Notes under the pieces: model-generated
Seen by the model: the letters and a program-made list of their open reading frames with translations, nothing else
Databases searched by the model: none
Told to the model about the DNA's origin: nothing
Source of the DNA: Dyella japonica DSM 16301
Lineage (GTDB): Bacteria; Pseudomonadota; Gammaproteobacteria; Xanthomonadales; Rhodanobacteraceae
DNA: 64,000 nt
Direction: 5' to 3'
NCBI RefSeq assembly: GCF_001010355.1
Contig: NZ_JPLA01000009.1
Coordinates: forward strand, 48,114-112,113
Translations under genes and position numbers: made by a program
In this document: positions 7,997 through 16,622 of the stretch, piece by piece
How the letters are laid out: every line of letters starts with the position of its first letter
How positions within the stretch are numbered: the stretch's first letter is position 1

Positions 7997-8015
7997 CTTC
8001 AAATGTCCTTTGAAG
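7997..8015. promoter_or_regulatory. Palindromic operator candidate between LysR gene and lipocalin gene
   Basis: Perfect inverted repeat CTTCAAA-TGTCC-TTTGAAG. It contains a T-N11-A arrangement as in LysR boxes and sits in the divergent region upstream of both genes. Regulation is inferred from position and symmetry only. Confidence 0.55.
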
Positions 8016-8095
8016 GTCAATAAAGATACGGACCCATTATCAAAATCAGGCGGACGGGGGACGATCCGGGTCACCCCCATACCCCAGGTGCCGCC

Positions 8096-8638
8096 ATGTC
8101 ACACGCCAAACGCCCCCTGCTGATCGCCTGCCTCGCCCTGGCGATCGCCTCGCCGTTCGCGGCTGCCGCCCAGGAGGCCATGCCGCAGCACGCGGACACG
8201 ATGGCCGTGCCCAAGCAACTGGTCGGCGCCTGGACGCTGGTACGTTGCGACAACGTCTACCCGGATGGCCATCGGGTGGAACTGTACGGGCCGCATCCGG
8301 AGGGCATGTGGCTGATCAATGCACAGGGCGACTACATGATGCAGATCGTGCGGGCCAAACGCATGCCGTTCGCGGCGAACGACAAATCCAAGGGCACGGC
8401 GGACGAGTACCGCGCCGCATCGATGGACAGCAACGCCCACTACGGCCACGTGAGCGGTGATGCCAACGCGATGCACAGCGTGATCGCGCATGCCTCATTC
8501 CCGAACTGGGACGGCCGGAGCGGCGACTCGAAATACACCATCAACGGCGACGAGCTGACCTATACCGTGGCCAAGCCATCCAGCGGCGCCGCCGAAGGTG
8601 CCCATGGCGAGGTGGTGTGGCGGCGCGTGCATGACTGA
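8096..8638 (+). CDS. Exported lipocalin-like domain protein
   Basis: 180 residues. A signal peptide (1-25, hydrophobic core LLIACLALAIASPFAAA) precedes a lipocalin-5-like domain: LVGAWTLVRCDNVYPDG, then GPHPEGMWLINAQGDYMMQIVRA and later beta strands ending VVWRRV. Such proteins are small beta-barrels thought to bind or modify small ligands in the periplasm; no catalytic role is established. It is divergent from a LysR gene with a palindrome between them, which suggests inducible expression. It is convergent with the exporter gene ending at 8664, with only 25 bases between. Confidence 0.8.
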   Translation: MSHAKRPLLIACLALAIASPFAAAAQEAMPQHADTMAVPKQLVGAWTLVRCDNVYPDGHRVELYGPHPEGMWLINAQGDYMMQIVRAKRMPFAANDKSKGTADEYRAASMDSNAHYGHVSGDANAMHSVIAHASFPNWDGRSGDSKYTINGDELTYTVAKPSSGAAEGAHGEVVWRRVHD

Positions 8639-8663
8639 GCACGCCGTTCGATAACCTTGAGGC

Positions 8664-10265
8664 TTACGCCGCCGGATTGGCCGCTTTAGGCACCGCTGCC
8701 TTGCCTTCGATCAACATCCAGGCGCTGATCGCGCTAAGCAAGGCCAGTCCCGCAGAAATCAGCATCACCCAGCGGAAGCCGGCGACAAAGGACACGTCCA
8801 CGGCGTGCTTGAGCGCCGCCGTGGTCGCTGGCGGATAGCCGTTGGGCAGCACGATGCCGGCGAGTTTCTGGCGTTGCGCCACGACGGCGTCAACCAGTTC
8901 CGCCGGCGCGTGCAGACTGGCCAGTTCGTCGTTGAGCGTCGCATTGAAAACCAGCGTCAGCACGAAGCCGAACAGCGCTACCGCTAGCAGGGCGGCAGTA
9001 CGCGACACCGCATTGTTGATACCCGATGCGGTGCCCGCGCGATCCTTGCCCACGGCGTTCATCACCGTCGTGGTCAAGGGCGCCACCGTGATGCTCATGC
9101 CCAGCCCGAGCACGCAGACGGCCGGGAAGAAACTCGTCCAGTAGTCGCCCTGGACGGAAGGCAGCGCAAACATGGCGAAACCCACGGCAGCCACGCAAGG
9201 TCCCGTCACCAGTGGAAGCTTGGAGCCAAAGCGGTCCACCAAGGTCCCCGCCCAGCGCGACAACAGGAACATGATCGCGATAAACGGCAGCAAGGCCGCG
9301 CCCGCCACCGTAGCGCTGTAGCCCTGCACCTGGATCAGGTTCAGTGGCAGAAAGAACAGGCTGCCGCCCAAGGAGGCATACAGCAGCAGCGTGAGCAGGT
9401 TGGCGCCGGCAAAATCACGCTCGCGGAATAGCGCCATCGGCAGCATGGGCGATGCCGACGCTGCCTCCACGCGCTTGAACAGCAGCAGCGCGAGGATGCC
9501 AACCACCAGCGACATCCAGATCGGCGCCGCCGTCCATCCGCGCATCGGTGCCTCGATAAAGGCGAACACCAGGCCGGCCAGGCCGATCGTCACCAGGCTG
9601 GCGCCGCGCACATCGATGGGACCCACCTCCAGGCCGCCCTTGCTCTCCGGCACTTTCGTTGCGCAGATCGCCAACAGGATGACGCCCAGCGGCGCATTGA
9701 CCAGGAAGGCCCATATCCAGGAATAGTGATCGACCAGAAAGCCGCCGATCACTGGCCCGATCGCCGCCGTGATGCCACTGAAAGCCGACCACGTGCCGAT
9801 GGCGGCGCCGCGTTCGGATTGCGGAAAGCTCGCGCTGATCAAGGCCAGGCTGCCAGGCACCAGCAGGGCCGCGCCGATGCCCTGCACAGCGCGCGCGGCG
9901 ATCAACGGAGCGACCGCGTTCGACAGCGAACAGGCCACCGAGGCCAGCGTAAACAGCGCCGTGCCAAGCATGAAGATGCGCTTGCGCCCGAAGCGATCGC
10001 CCAGCACGCCGCCCACCAGCAGCAACGCGGCGAGAAACAGCGCATAGGACTCCATCACCCATTGCGCATCGGCCGTCGTCGCGCCCAGGTCCCGCTGGAT
10101 AGCCGGGAGCGCAACATTGACCACGGTGCCGTCGATGAAGGCGAGGCTGGAGCCGACGATCGCGGCCACCAGCGTCCAGTGCCGCGATGGCGCCGAACAA
10201 GGCCGTGCCGGCGCACCGTTGAGGATGATGCCGTCGTCGCAGGGAGGCTTTCCGATCTGGCTCAT
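8664..10265 (-). CDS. MFS drug exporter, DHA2 (EmrB/QacA) family
   Basis: 533 residues from the ATG at 10265; a longer frame to 10394 adds an arginine-rich stretch with no family support. About 14 membrane helices are expected. The DHA2 motifs are visible: SLAFIDGTVVNVALPAIQRDLG in helix 1 (with the conserved Asp), GDRFGRKRIFMLG as motif A, and GSLALISASFPQSERGAAIG as motif C. It should pump out hydrophobic compounds using the proton gradient. No membrane-fusion partner (EmrA-like) is adjacent, so it may act alone. Confidence 0.93.
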   Translation of the reverse strand: MSQIGKPPCDDGIILNGAPARPCSAPSRHWTLVAAIVGSSLAFIDGTVVNVALPAIQRDLGATTADAQWVMESYALFLAALLLVGGVLGDRFGRKRIFMLGTALFTLASVACSLSNAVAPLIAARAVQGIGAALLVPGSLALISASFPQSERGAAIGTWSAFSGITAAIGPVIGGFLVDHYSWIWAFLVNAPLGVILLAICATKVPESKGGLEVGPIDVRGASLVTIGLAGLVFAFIEAPMRGWTAAPIWMSLVVGILALLLFKRVEAASASPMLPMALFRERDFAGANLLTLLLYASLGGSLFFLPLNLIQVQGYSATVAGAALLPFIAIMFLLSRWAGTLVDRFGSKLPLVTGPCVAAVGFAMFALPSVQGDYWTSFFPAVCVLGLGMSITVAPLTTTVMNAVGKDRAGTASGINNAVSRTAALLAVALFGFVLTLVFNATLNDELASLHAPAELVDAVVAQRQKLAGIVLPNGYPPATTAALKHAVDVSFVAGFRWVMLISAGLALLSAISAWMLIEGKAAVPKAANPAA

Positions 10266-10462
10266 CGTACCCACCGGAATTTTGATTCGACGGAGCTTAC
10301 TCCGCTGCCGGTGCCGTCGCGTTGGCAGCACTTGAATGGCAGGCCACGCGAGTGCACGCTGCCCGCTGTTTGAAGAGACGCGCGTCGCGTGCACTCTTCA
10401 CTCAGGCGTCACGGCGCGACTTGGTGCCGGTGTGGCACACATGCCATCGCGGGAGGCCGATG

Positions 10463-10846
10463 ATGGAAACGCAAAGCATTCGGACGGCGATCGATCAACA
10501 CTGGTCCGCATCGGCCGCAGGCGATCTCGACGCCGAGCACGCCATTTATCACGACGACGCCGTGTGTGAGTACCCGCAATCGGGCGAAGTGATCCACGGT
10601 CGGCGCAACCTGCAGGCACTGCGTGGCCATCATCCCGGCAAGCCATCGGGATTCAAGGTGCGGCGCATCGTGGGCGCGGGCAATCTGTGGGTGAGCGAGT
10701 ACGAGATCAACTATCAGGGCAAGCGCGCTTTCACCGTGAGCATCATGGAGTTCCGCGACGGCAAAGTGGCGCATGAGGTCCAGTACTTTGCCGATCCGTT
10801 CGATGCGCCGGCGTGGCGTGCGCAGTGGGTGGAACGGGAGAGGTGA
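10463..10846 (+). CDS. SnoaL/NTF2-like protein
   Basis: 127 residues. The ATG at 10463 follows GGGAGG with 6-base spacing; the adjacent ATG at 10460 is possible. The sequence has the NTF2-like fold pattern: an N-terminal helix (IRTAIDQHWSASAAGD), the acidic segment IYHDDAVCEYPQSGEVIHGR, and later strands with WVSEYEINYQGKRAFTVSIMEF and HEVQYFADPF. Such proteins form a cone-shaped pocket and are often small-molecule isomerases, hydrolases or binding proteins. The function here is unknown. It begins a run of small stress-type genes through 12861. Confidence 0.82.
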   Translation: METQSIRTAIDQHWSASAAGDLDAEHAIYHDDAVCEYPQSGEVIHGRRNLQALRGHHPGKPSGFKVRRIVGAGNLWVSEYEINYQGKRAFTVSIMEFRDGKVAHEVQYFADPFDAPAWRAQWVERER

Positions 10847-11009
10847 TCGCTCGCATCGATGCGTGTCGATTCCTGAGACGCTCGTTCGTCATGCTTGGGA
10901 ACACGTGTCCGATCCCGGGCGCGGTTCCATGGATGGTCCAGGGCTATCGCCATCATCGGTGGCGATGGCCTGACCAGGCTCACCGTCCCCACGCAGCAGG
11001 AGCAGCCAC

Positions 11010-11420
11010 ATGCAGTTCATTCCCTATCTCGATTTCGATGGCCAGGCGCGCGAGGCATTCGATTTCTACGCCAAGGCCTTCAACGGCAAGATCACCATGC
11101 GCATGACCTACGGCGAGTCGCCGATGGCCGCGCAAATGCCACCGGAAACGCACGGCCGCGTGATGCATTCGCAGTTGGAAACACCTCACAGCATCCTGAT
11201 GGGTGCGGACGGTCCGCCGCACACCACGCGCTCGACGGGTTGCGTCAATATCAGCGTCGACGATCCAGCCGAAGCCGAGCGCGTGTTCCAGGCCTTGTCC
11301 GAAGGCGGTGAAGTAGGCATGCCCATCGGTGAAACCTTCTGGGCCCATCGCTTCGGCATGCTCACCGATCGCTACGGCAAAGCCTGGATGGTCAATTGCC
11401 TGAAGACGCCCGGCCAATAA
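11010..11420 (+). CDS. VOC-family protein, PhnB-like
   Basis: 136 residues with the PhnB/3-demethylubiquinone-methyltransferase-like glyoxalase fold: FIPYLDFDGQAREAFDFYAKAF at the start, HSQLETPHSILMGAD in the middle and WAHRFGMLTDRYGKAWMVN at the end. The family name is historical and no methyltransferase activity is implied. These proteins are usually small vicinal-oxygen-chelate-fold enzymes or resistance proteins. AGGAG lies just before the ATG. Transcription likely ends at the strong hairpin at 11427-11457. Confidence 0.88.
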   Translation: MQFIPYLDFDGQAREAFDFYAKAFNGKITMRMTYGESPMAAQMPPETHGRVMHSQLETPHSILMGADGPPHTTRSTGCVNISVDDPAEAERVFQALSEGGEVGMPIGETFWAHRFGMLTDRYGKAWMVNCLKTPGQ

Positions 11421-11426
11421 AGCCAC

Positions 11427-11457
11427 GTCACGGGCCGCCGGCGCAGCGGCCCGTGAC
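11427..11457. terminator. Bidirectional terminator hairpin
   Basis: A perfect 12-bp stem (GTCACGGGCCGC / GCGGCCCGTGAC) with a 7-base loop lies between two convergent genes that stop at 11420 and 11465. There is no long T-run, so efficiency is uncertain. Confidence 0.65.
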
Positions 11458-11464
11458 GGCATCA

Positions 11465-12175
11465 TCAGCTGCCGTAATCGAGCTTGGGATACCAGTTGCC
11501 GCCGCGTCCTTCGGGCACGCAGTCGAGAATCGTCCAGATCGGCATCAGGTCGGGCGCACCGCGCGGGTCCTGGCCGGGGTCGGCGGTTTCGCCCCCCATT
11601 TCGCCGGCCCAGAACAGGCGGATATGGCCGTCGCGCCGGGTGAATACGCAGAACGCGGGAATATCGCTGCCGTCGTCGGCGATGGCGCCGTAGTCGCGGC
11701 TGAAGTGCCCGTTGGCGTCCGAGTACAGCGGCAGATCCCGCCAGCCGCGTTCCTGCTTGAAGGCGAGCAGGCGTTCGATCGGCGAGCGGGCGATCACGGC
11801 CAGCGCCACGCGTTGCTGGATGTCGCGCGCTTCGCCATTCCATGCGCCCAGCAGCGAAGTGCACATCGGGCAGGGGCGCTCGCGCTGCGGGCCGAACATA
11901 TAGCTGTAGGTCACCAGGGTCTGCTTGTCGCCAAACAGTCCTGCGAAATCGACCGGGCCTTGCTCGCCCACGAACTGGTAGTCGCCCTGTACGTCCGGAC
12001 CGGGCGGCAGGGCGCGGCGTTGCTCGGCCACACGCTCGATATGGCGGCGCAGTTCGATTTCTTCAGCGAGCAAGGCATCGCGGGCATGGCGGTAGGCCGC
12101 GCTTTCGCGGGCGAAGGTCACGCCGTTGCGCTTGACCAGTTCGGCAACGGGGACCAGGGCAGGGACGGCAGTCAT
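11465..12175 (-). CDS. DUF899 thioredoxin-like protein
   Basis: 236 residues from the ATG at 12175, which has GAGG at suitable spacing. It shows the DUF899 pattern: LFGDKQTLVTYSYMFGPQRERPCPMCTSLLGAWNG, with the CPMC motif at the thioredoxin-like active site, followed by VIARSPIERLLAFKQERGW and FSRDYG. The C-terminus GRGGNWYPKLDYG is also typical. Members resemble peroxiredoxin or AhpC-type folds, but their activity is not established. It is convergent with the VOC gene and divergent from the GyrI-like gene. Confidence 0.88.
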   Translation of the reverse strand: MTAVPALVPVAELVKRNGVTFARESAAYRHARDALLAEEIELRRHIERVAEQRRALPPGPDVQGDYQFVGEQGPVDFAGLFGDKQTLVTYSYMFGPQRERPCPMCTSLLGAWNGEARDIQQRVALAVIARSPIERLLAFKQERGWRDLPLYSDANGHFSRDYGAIADDGSDIPAFCVFTRRDGHIRLFWAGEMGGETADPGQDPRGAPDLMPIWTILDCVPEGRGGNWYPKLDYGS

Positions 12176-12408
12176 GGCGGATAACCTCGGGCAGGCAGCG
12201 AAGGGCGGGCGCAACGCATCCCTGGCCGGGGACGGCGAAGGCTGCGTCTATCTCCATGACGTACGGGCCCGGGCCAGATCGACATCACCCGGAGGCCGGA
12301 GACAAAAACGGCCGTGTGATGCAAGTGGCCACTTTCACCCTGTTGTCACAGTCGCCCAGTGCCGTAGGCTGGGGGCTCGTTCAATGCTGCTGCCAGGACG
12401 TCGCCGCC

Positions 12409-12861
12409 ATGGATCACCGGATTGTGTCGTTGCCTGCTTTCACGGTCGTCGGGCTGGAACACATCGCCCGCAGCCCCAACGGGATCGGGCCCTTGTGGGA
12501 ACGCTTCCTGCCGCGGGAGCACGAGCTGGGGCAGCGCACGGAGCCTGGCGTGTCCTACGGCGTATGCGCGCCGCTGCCCGACGGCATGCTGCGCTACGTG
12601 GCAGGCCTGCCGGTGGCCGATGACGCGGCCGTGCCCGAAGGCATGGTGAAGTTCCAGGTGCCGGCGCAGAAGTACGGGGTGTTCACCCATCGCGGCGTGG
12701 CTACGCGCATCGGCGAAAGTTTCCAGACCATTCACACCCGCCTGCTGCCCAAGCTGGGCCTCAAGGCGCATGCCGGCGTGGAATTCGAACGCTACGACGA
12801 GCGGTTCGTCGCGCCGGACGATCCGGGCTCCGAGACGGATCTGTACATCCCCGTGGAATAA
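12409..12861 (+). CDS. GyrI-like / effector-binding domain protein
   Basis: 150 residues. It has the SOUL/GyrI-like effector-binding fold found at the C-terminus of AraC-type activators but no DNA-binding domain: VSLPAFTVVGLEHIARSP, a middle YGVCAPLPDGMLRYVAGLPV and a final EFERYDERFVAPDDPGSETDLYIPV. Stand-alone members bind cationic or hydrophobic small molecules, and some are hydrolases. The ATG at 12409 was chosen; a longer frame from 12256 lacks a site and has non-family sequence. It ends 4 bases from the convergent hypothetical gene. Confidence 0.85.
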   Translation: MDHRIVSLPAFTVVGLEHIARSPNGIGPLWERFLPREHELGQRTEPGVSYGVCAPLPDGMLRYVAGLPVADDAAVPEGMVKFQVPAQKYGVFTHRGVATRIGESFQTIHTRLLPKLGLKAHAGVEFERYDERFVAPDDPGSETDLYIPVE

Positions 12862-12865
12862 ACGC

Positions 12866-13486
12866 TCAGGCGGCCAGCTGGCTGCGCGGAAACGACGCGA
12901 AGGCCTCGTTGAGCGTGGCGCTGATCAGGCGGGCCAGCTCGGCGTAGCGGTCGGCGCGCGGTGTGCGGGCGCGCTTGGGGGCATCTTCCAGAAGGTCGAC
13001 CCAACCCTGGGTGGTGGCATCAGCTCCGTTGGCGAACAGGCAGGCGCGCGGTGCATCGAGAAACACGCGCATTTCCACCCGCATGCAGGCAGTCAGCGGC
13101 ATCGAGCCATCGGGTTCGATCAGGATCGACAGCGTGCGGTTGCCGCGGCGGCGCAGCATGCGCAGGCACTCTTCGAGTTCGATCACCACGTGGTGGCCTT
13201 CGGGCAACTGCAGCTCGCCGTAGAACACGGCTTCCATCTCGGCGACGGCCTTGCGCACTTCATTCTCGATGCGGCCCAGGAAGCCCACGCGCAGCTCGTG
13301 CCGCGTGTAGTGGATGGGCATGGTGGAGACCTGCACCTCGTTCTTGCGCACCAGGGTTGAATGGTTGATGCGCGTGAAGCTCAGGCCCGCCGCCTCGTAG
13401 CTTTGCTTGGCGTTGGCGCCGCTGATGCCGGCGAAGGCCGCCCAGGCGGCTTTGAGATACGGGATGTTGGGCGCGGTCTGCAGCAT
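12866..13486 (-). CDS. Conserved hypothetical protein
   Basis: 206 residues from the ATG at 13486 (MLQTAPNIPYLKAAW); a GTG at 13519 would add 11 residues. I do not recognise a family. There is no signal peptide or membrane helix. The centre (HYTRHELRVGFLGRIENEVRKAVAEMEAVF, then LPEGHHVVIELEEC) reads as a mixed alpha/beta soluble protein, and the C-terminus is a long charged helix ending FASFPRSQLAA. It is divergent from the M28 peptidase across about 310 bases. Confidence 0.65.
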   Translation of the reverse strand: MLQTAPNIPYLKAAWAAFAGISGANAKQSYEAAGLSFTRINHSTLVRKNEVQVSTMPIHYTRHELRVGFLGRIENEVRKAVAEMEAVFYGELQLPEGHHVVIELEECLRMLRRRGNRTLSILIEPDGSMPLTACMRVEMRVFLDAPRACLFANGADATTQGWVDLLEDAPKRARTPRADRYAELARLISATLNEAFASFPRSQLAA

Positions 13487-13798
13487 ACGTGTCCCGCCAA
13501 GGGAGGAGGTTGAGGTCACGCCGTTGCCCGGGTGACACGAGGTTTATCGGCGCCAGTTCGCCAAACTTCAGTGACCTGGCGGTCCGGGGGGATCCGGCCT
13601 GGTCGGCGAGGTGAGCGCCAAGTCACTTTCCGGCGCCTGCCCATGACCACTCGTGGCAAGACGCGCCGCAGGGGGCATGACCTTTGTCCTAGAGGGTTGT
13701 CCACGGCCACAAGGTATAAGTGCCATGACAGCATCGAACCTCGTCGCGGCGAGAGAGCGCCGCGTACTTATCTGTGCCACCGCTGGGGAGAGAAACGC
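13487..13798. other. Divergent intergenic region upstream of the M28 peptidase
   Basis: About 310 bases with no supported gene. It should hold the promoters of the hypothetical gene (-) and the peptidase (+). GTATAA at 13714-13719 resembles a -10 box but has no good -35 partner. No clear operator palindrome was found. Confidence 0.4.
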
Positions 13799-16105
13799 AT
13801 GACCCGTTTGACGCTACGGCCGTTGTTGACGGCCTGCCTGCTGGCCTGCATGGGCAGCACCCTGGCCGCCGATGGCCCTGGCCACGCAGACACCGGCCTG
13901 TTGGGCTTCACCAGCCAAGGCGCCGCGGCCCAGAAGAGTCTGGAGCAGCGCTTCGATGCCTTGCTCGATCCGGCCGACCAGCGCGAGTGGCTCAAGCAGA
14001 TGTCCTCGGCGCCTAATCAGGTGGGTTCGCCGCACGACAAGGCCAATGCGGAATTCATGCTGGCCAAGTTCAAGGAGTGGGGCTGGGACGCCCACATCGA
14101 AACCTTCAACGTGCTCTATCCCACGCCCAAGAAGGTGGCGCTGGAACTGAAGGGCCCGCACCCTTACACCGCCAAGCTGCACGAGCCGGCGGTGGCGGGC
14201 GATGCCACCTCCGGCATCAAGGACGGTGTGCTGCCGCCTTACAACGTGTACGGCGGCGACGGCGATGTGAGCGCGCCGCTGGTCTATGTGAACTACGGCA
14301 TGCCCGACGATTACAAGGACCTCGCCCGTCGCGGCATCGACGTGCGCGGCAAGATCGTCATCGCGCGCTACGGCGCCGGCTGGCGCGGCCTCAAGCCCAA
14401 GCTGGCGCAGGAACACGGCGCCGTGGGCTGCCTGATCTATTCCGATCCGCATGAAGACGGCTATGCGGCAGGCGACACCTATCCGCAGGGCGGCTGGCGT
14501 CCGGAAGATGGCGTGCAGCGCGGCTCGGTCGCCGACATGCAGCAGTATCCCGGCGATCCGCTCACCCCCGGCATCGGATCGACCGACAGTGCCAAGCGTC
14601 TGTCGCTGAGCGAAGCGAAGACCATCCTCAAGATTCCGGTGCTGCCGATTTCCTATGCCGACGCCACGCCGCTGCTCAAATCGCTGAGCGGCCCGGTGGC
14701 GCCGGGCGGATGGCGCGGCTCGCTGCCGATCACGTATCACATGGGGCCGAGTACGGCGCCGGTGCATTTGACGGTGCAGTCCGATTGGGGCCAGAAGCCC
14801 GTGTACGACGTCATCGCGACGCTCAAGGGTTCCACCGAACCCGATCGCTGGATCGTGCGCGGCAATCATCACGATGGCTGGGTGTTCGGCGCCTGGGATC
14901 CGCTGGCAGGCAATGTCGCCCTGCTGGCCGAAGCCAAGGCCATCGGCGCGCTGTACAAGCAGGGCTGGCGCCCGCAGCGCACCCTGGTCTATGCGAGCTG
15001 GGATGGTGAAGAAGCCGGCCTGCTCGGTTCCACCGAATGGGCGGAAACGCATGCCGAGGAGTTGCAGCAGAAGGCCGTGCTGTACCTCAACTCCGATACC
15101 AACAGTCGCGGCTTTCTCGATGCCGGCGGCAGCCATTCCTACCAGCATCTGGTCAACGAGGTCGCTGCAGGGGTGAGCGATCCGGAGACCAAGGGCAGCG
15201 TGCTCGAGCGCATGCGCGCGCACATGATGGTCAGTGGCGCCGCCAAGGACGCCAAGCCCGAAGCCAAGGAAGCCGCCAAGCTCGCCGCGGCCGGCGGCGA
15301 CTTGCCGATCAGTGCGCTCGGCTCGGGTTCCGACTACAGCGCCTTCCTCGAACACCTGGGCATCGCCTCGCTCGACCTGGGCTTCAGCGGCGAAGAGGAC
15401 AACGAGGGCGTCTATCACTCGGCGTACGACTCCTTCGATCACTACGTGCGCTTCGGCGATCCGGATTTCCAGTACGGCGTGGCGCTGTCCAAGGTCGCCG
15501 GTCATATCGTGCTGCGCACCGCCGACGCCACCGTGTTGCCGATGCGCTTCGACGACTTCAGCGACACGCTCAATCGCTATGTCGAACAGTTGCACCAACT
15601 GGTCGCCGATATGCGCAAGGACACCGAGCAGCAACATCAACTGCTCGACAAGCACGCCTACGCACTGGTATCCGATCCCACCCGCCCGCTGCTGGCGCCC
15701 GAGCGCGACAGCGATGTGCCCGAGATCAAGCTCGCACCGCTGGACGATGCGGCGCGCAAACTGCGAAAGAGCGCGCAGGCATTTGAAGCCGCCTACAGCC
15801 AACGCGAAGCGGCTGGCTTCAACCTGCCCGCTGCCCAACAGCAGCAGGTCAATGCGCTGATGGGACAGATGGAGCAGTCGCTGACCAGCGCGGCCGGTTT
15901 GCCGGCGCGTCCCTGGTTCCGCCACATGATCTACGCGCCGGGCATGCTGACCGGCTATGGCGTGAAGACGGTGCCGGGCGTGCGCGAGGCGATCGAGGGG
16001 CGTCGCTGGGAGGAGGCCAACCAGTATGCCCAGACCACGGCCAAGACGCTGGATGGCTATCGCCAACAGCTGGACAAGATCACCGCGATGCTGAAGAAGT
16101 CGTAA
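13799..16105 (+). CDS. Exported M28 metallopeptidase, glutamate carboxypeptidase II (PSMA)-like
   Basis: 768 residues from the ATG at 13799, which follows GGGGAGAG; the frame extends upstream to 13532 without support. A signal peptide (1-24, ending LAA) leads to a protease-associated domain insert, an M28 catalytic domain and a C-terminal transferrin-receptor-like dimerisation domain. All five zinc ligands of the PSMA family are present with family spacing: His357 (NHHDGW), Asp367 (WDPLAGN), Glu405 after the general base Glu404 (WDGEEAGLLGS), Asp433 (YLNSD) and His540 (GVYHSAYDS). It should trim C-terminal residues, often acidic, from peptides in the periplasm. A long palindromic repeat follows 10 bases after the stop. 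Confidence 0.95.
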   Translation: MTRLTLRPLLTACLLACMGSTLAADGPGHADTGLLGFTSQGAAAQKSLEQRFDALLDPADQREWLKQMSSAPNQVGSPHDKANAEFMLAKFKEWGWDAHIETFNVLYPTPKKVALELKGPHPYTAKLHEPAVAGDATSGIKDGVLPPYNVYGGDGDVSAPLVYVNYGMPDDYKDLARRGIDVRGKIVIARYGAGWRGLKPKLAQEHGAVGCLIYSDPHEDGYAAGDTYPQGGWRPEDGVQRGSVADMQQYPGDPLTPGIGSTDSAKRLSLSEAKTILKIPVLPISYADATPLLKSLSGPVAPGGWRGSLPITYHMGPSTAPVHLTVQSDWGQKPVYDVIATLKGSTEPDRWIVRGNHHDGWVFGAWDPLAGNVALLAEAKAIGALYKQGWRPQRTLVYASWDGEEAGLLGSTEWAETHAEELQQKAVLYLNSDTNSRGFLDAGGSHSYQHLVNEVAAGVSDPETKGSVLERMRAHMMVSGAAKDAKPEAKEAAKLAAAGGDLPISALGSGSDYSAFLEHLGIASLDLGFSGEEDNEGVYHSAYDSFDHYVRFGDPDFQYGVALSKVAGHIVLRTADATVLPMRFDDFSDTLNRYVEQLHQLVADMRKDTEQQHQLLDKHAYALVSDPTRPLLAPERDSDVPEIKLAPLDDAARKLRKSAQAFEAAYSQREAAGFNLPAAQQQQVNALMGQMEQSLTSAAGLPARPWFRHMIYAPGMLTGYGVKTVPGVREAIEGRRWEEANQYAQTTAKTLDGYRQQLDKITAMLKKS

Positions 16106-16114
16106 CCCTCCCCA

Positions 16115-16196
16115 TGTAGGAGCGCACCCTGTGCGCGACCACCCGGCAATGCGGCCACCCTCTGGGTGGCGGTCGCGCACAGGGTGCGCTCCTACA
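16115..16196. repeat. Paired-palindrome repeat, copy A
   Basis: A 26-base arm (starts TGTAGGAGCGCACC, ends TGTGCGCGACC) at 16115-16140 and its exact inverse at 16171-16196 flank a 30-base spacer, which has its own CCACCC/GGGTGG hairpin. It lies between convergent genes, and the right arm contains the stop codon of the GIY-YIG gene. One of seven copies in the window. Confidence 0.95.
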
Positions 16197-16476
16197 AGGA
16201 TGGAGCGGCAGCTGCGGCATCCAGATAGCCAATCTTCTTGTGCTTGGGCAGCTGCTTGATTTCCCATTCCGCACGCGACGCCGCCGCTCGATTTTCATAG
16301 GCACGCGAACCGATCAGGCGCAGGGGAGGGTGCGAACGCGTATAGCGCGCGCCCTTGCCGCTTACATGCGCCTGGTAGCGCGCCTCAAGATCGTTGGTGA
16401 TGCCAGCGTAGTAGCTGCCGTCGCGGCATTCGATCAGATAGAGGCACCATGCGTACGTGTCGGTTGCGTCGGGCAT
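16192..16476 (-). CDS. GIY-YIG superfamily endonuclease-like protein
   Basis: 94 residues, the usual size of the COG2827-type stand-alone GIY-YIG domain. The motif appears as WCLYLIECRDGSYYAGITNDLEAR, with Tyr-Ile/Tyr-Ala-Gly in the two signature strands. It continues with RYQAHVSGKGARYTRSHPPLRL and a catalytic-type Glu in SRAEWEIKQL. The start ATG (16476) was chosen because sequence upstream is not family-like. The last codons and stop fall inside the right arm of repeat copy A. The physiological role of these small proteins is unclear. Confidence 0.92.
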   Translation of the reverse strand: MPDATDTYAWCLYLIECRDGSYYAGITNDLEARYQAHVSGKGARYTRSHPPLRLIGSRAYENRAAASRAEWEIKQLPKHKKIGYLDAAAAAPSL

Positions 16477-16521
16477 CTTTTGAATCGGGCGTAGGGTGGT
16501 ACTAGTGTGCCATCCCCACCT

Positions 16522-16609
16522 CTGTAGGAGCGCACTTGTGCGCGACCACACGCTGCCGGTGCCGCTGGAAGATGTGACGCTGCGGTCGCGCACAAGTGCG
16601 CTCCTACAG
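16522..16609. repeat. Paired-palindrome repeat, copy B
   Basis: Exact inverted arms at 16522-16547 and 16584-16609, starting CTGTAGGAGCGCAC and differing from copy A by a shortened centre (CACTTGTG instead of CACCCTGTG). The 36-base spacer is unrelated to that of copy A. It lies between the start of the GIY-YIG gene and the stop of the membrane-protein gene. Confidence 0.95.
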
Positions 16610-16622
16610 GCGTGTCGCTTAG

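Noticed and set aside
10847..11009. Small frames between the SnoaL-like and VOC genes
   Set aside because: No ribosome-binding site, no protein-like composition and no conserved motif.
13814..16267. 817-codon minus-strand frame
   Set aside because: Exact antisense of the M28 peptidase, whose zinc-ligand pattern proves the plus strand is coding; long shadows are expected in high-GC DNA.
16115..16609. Closely spaced repeats as a possible CRISPR array
   Set aside because: The repeats are inverted pairs with unequal spacers and flank a gene; there are no direct repeats and no cas genes.
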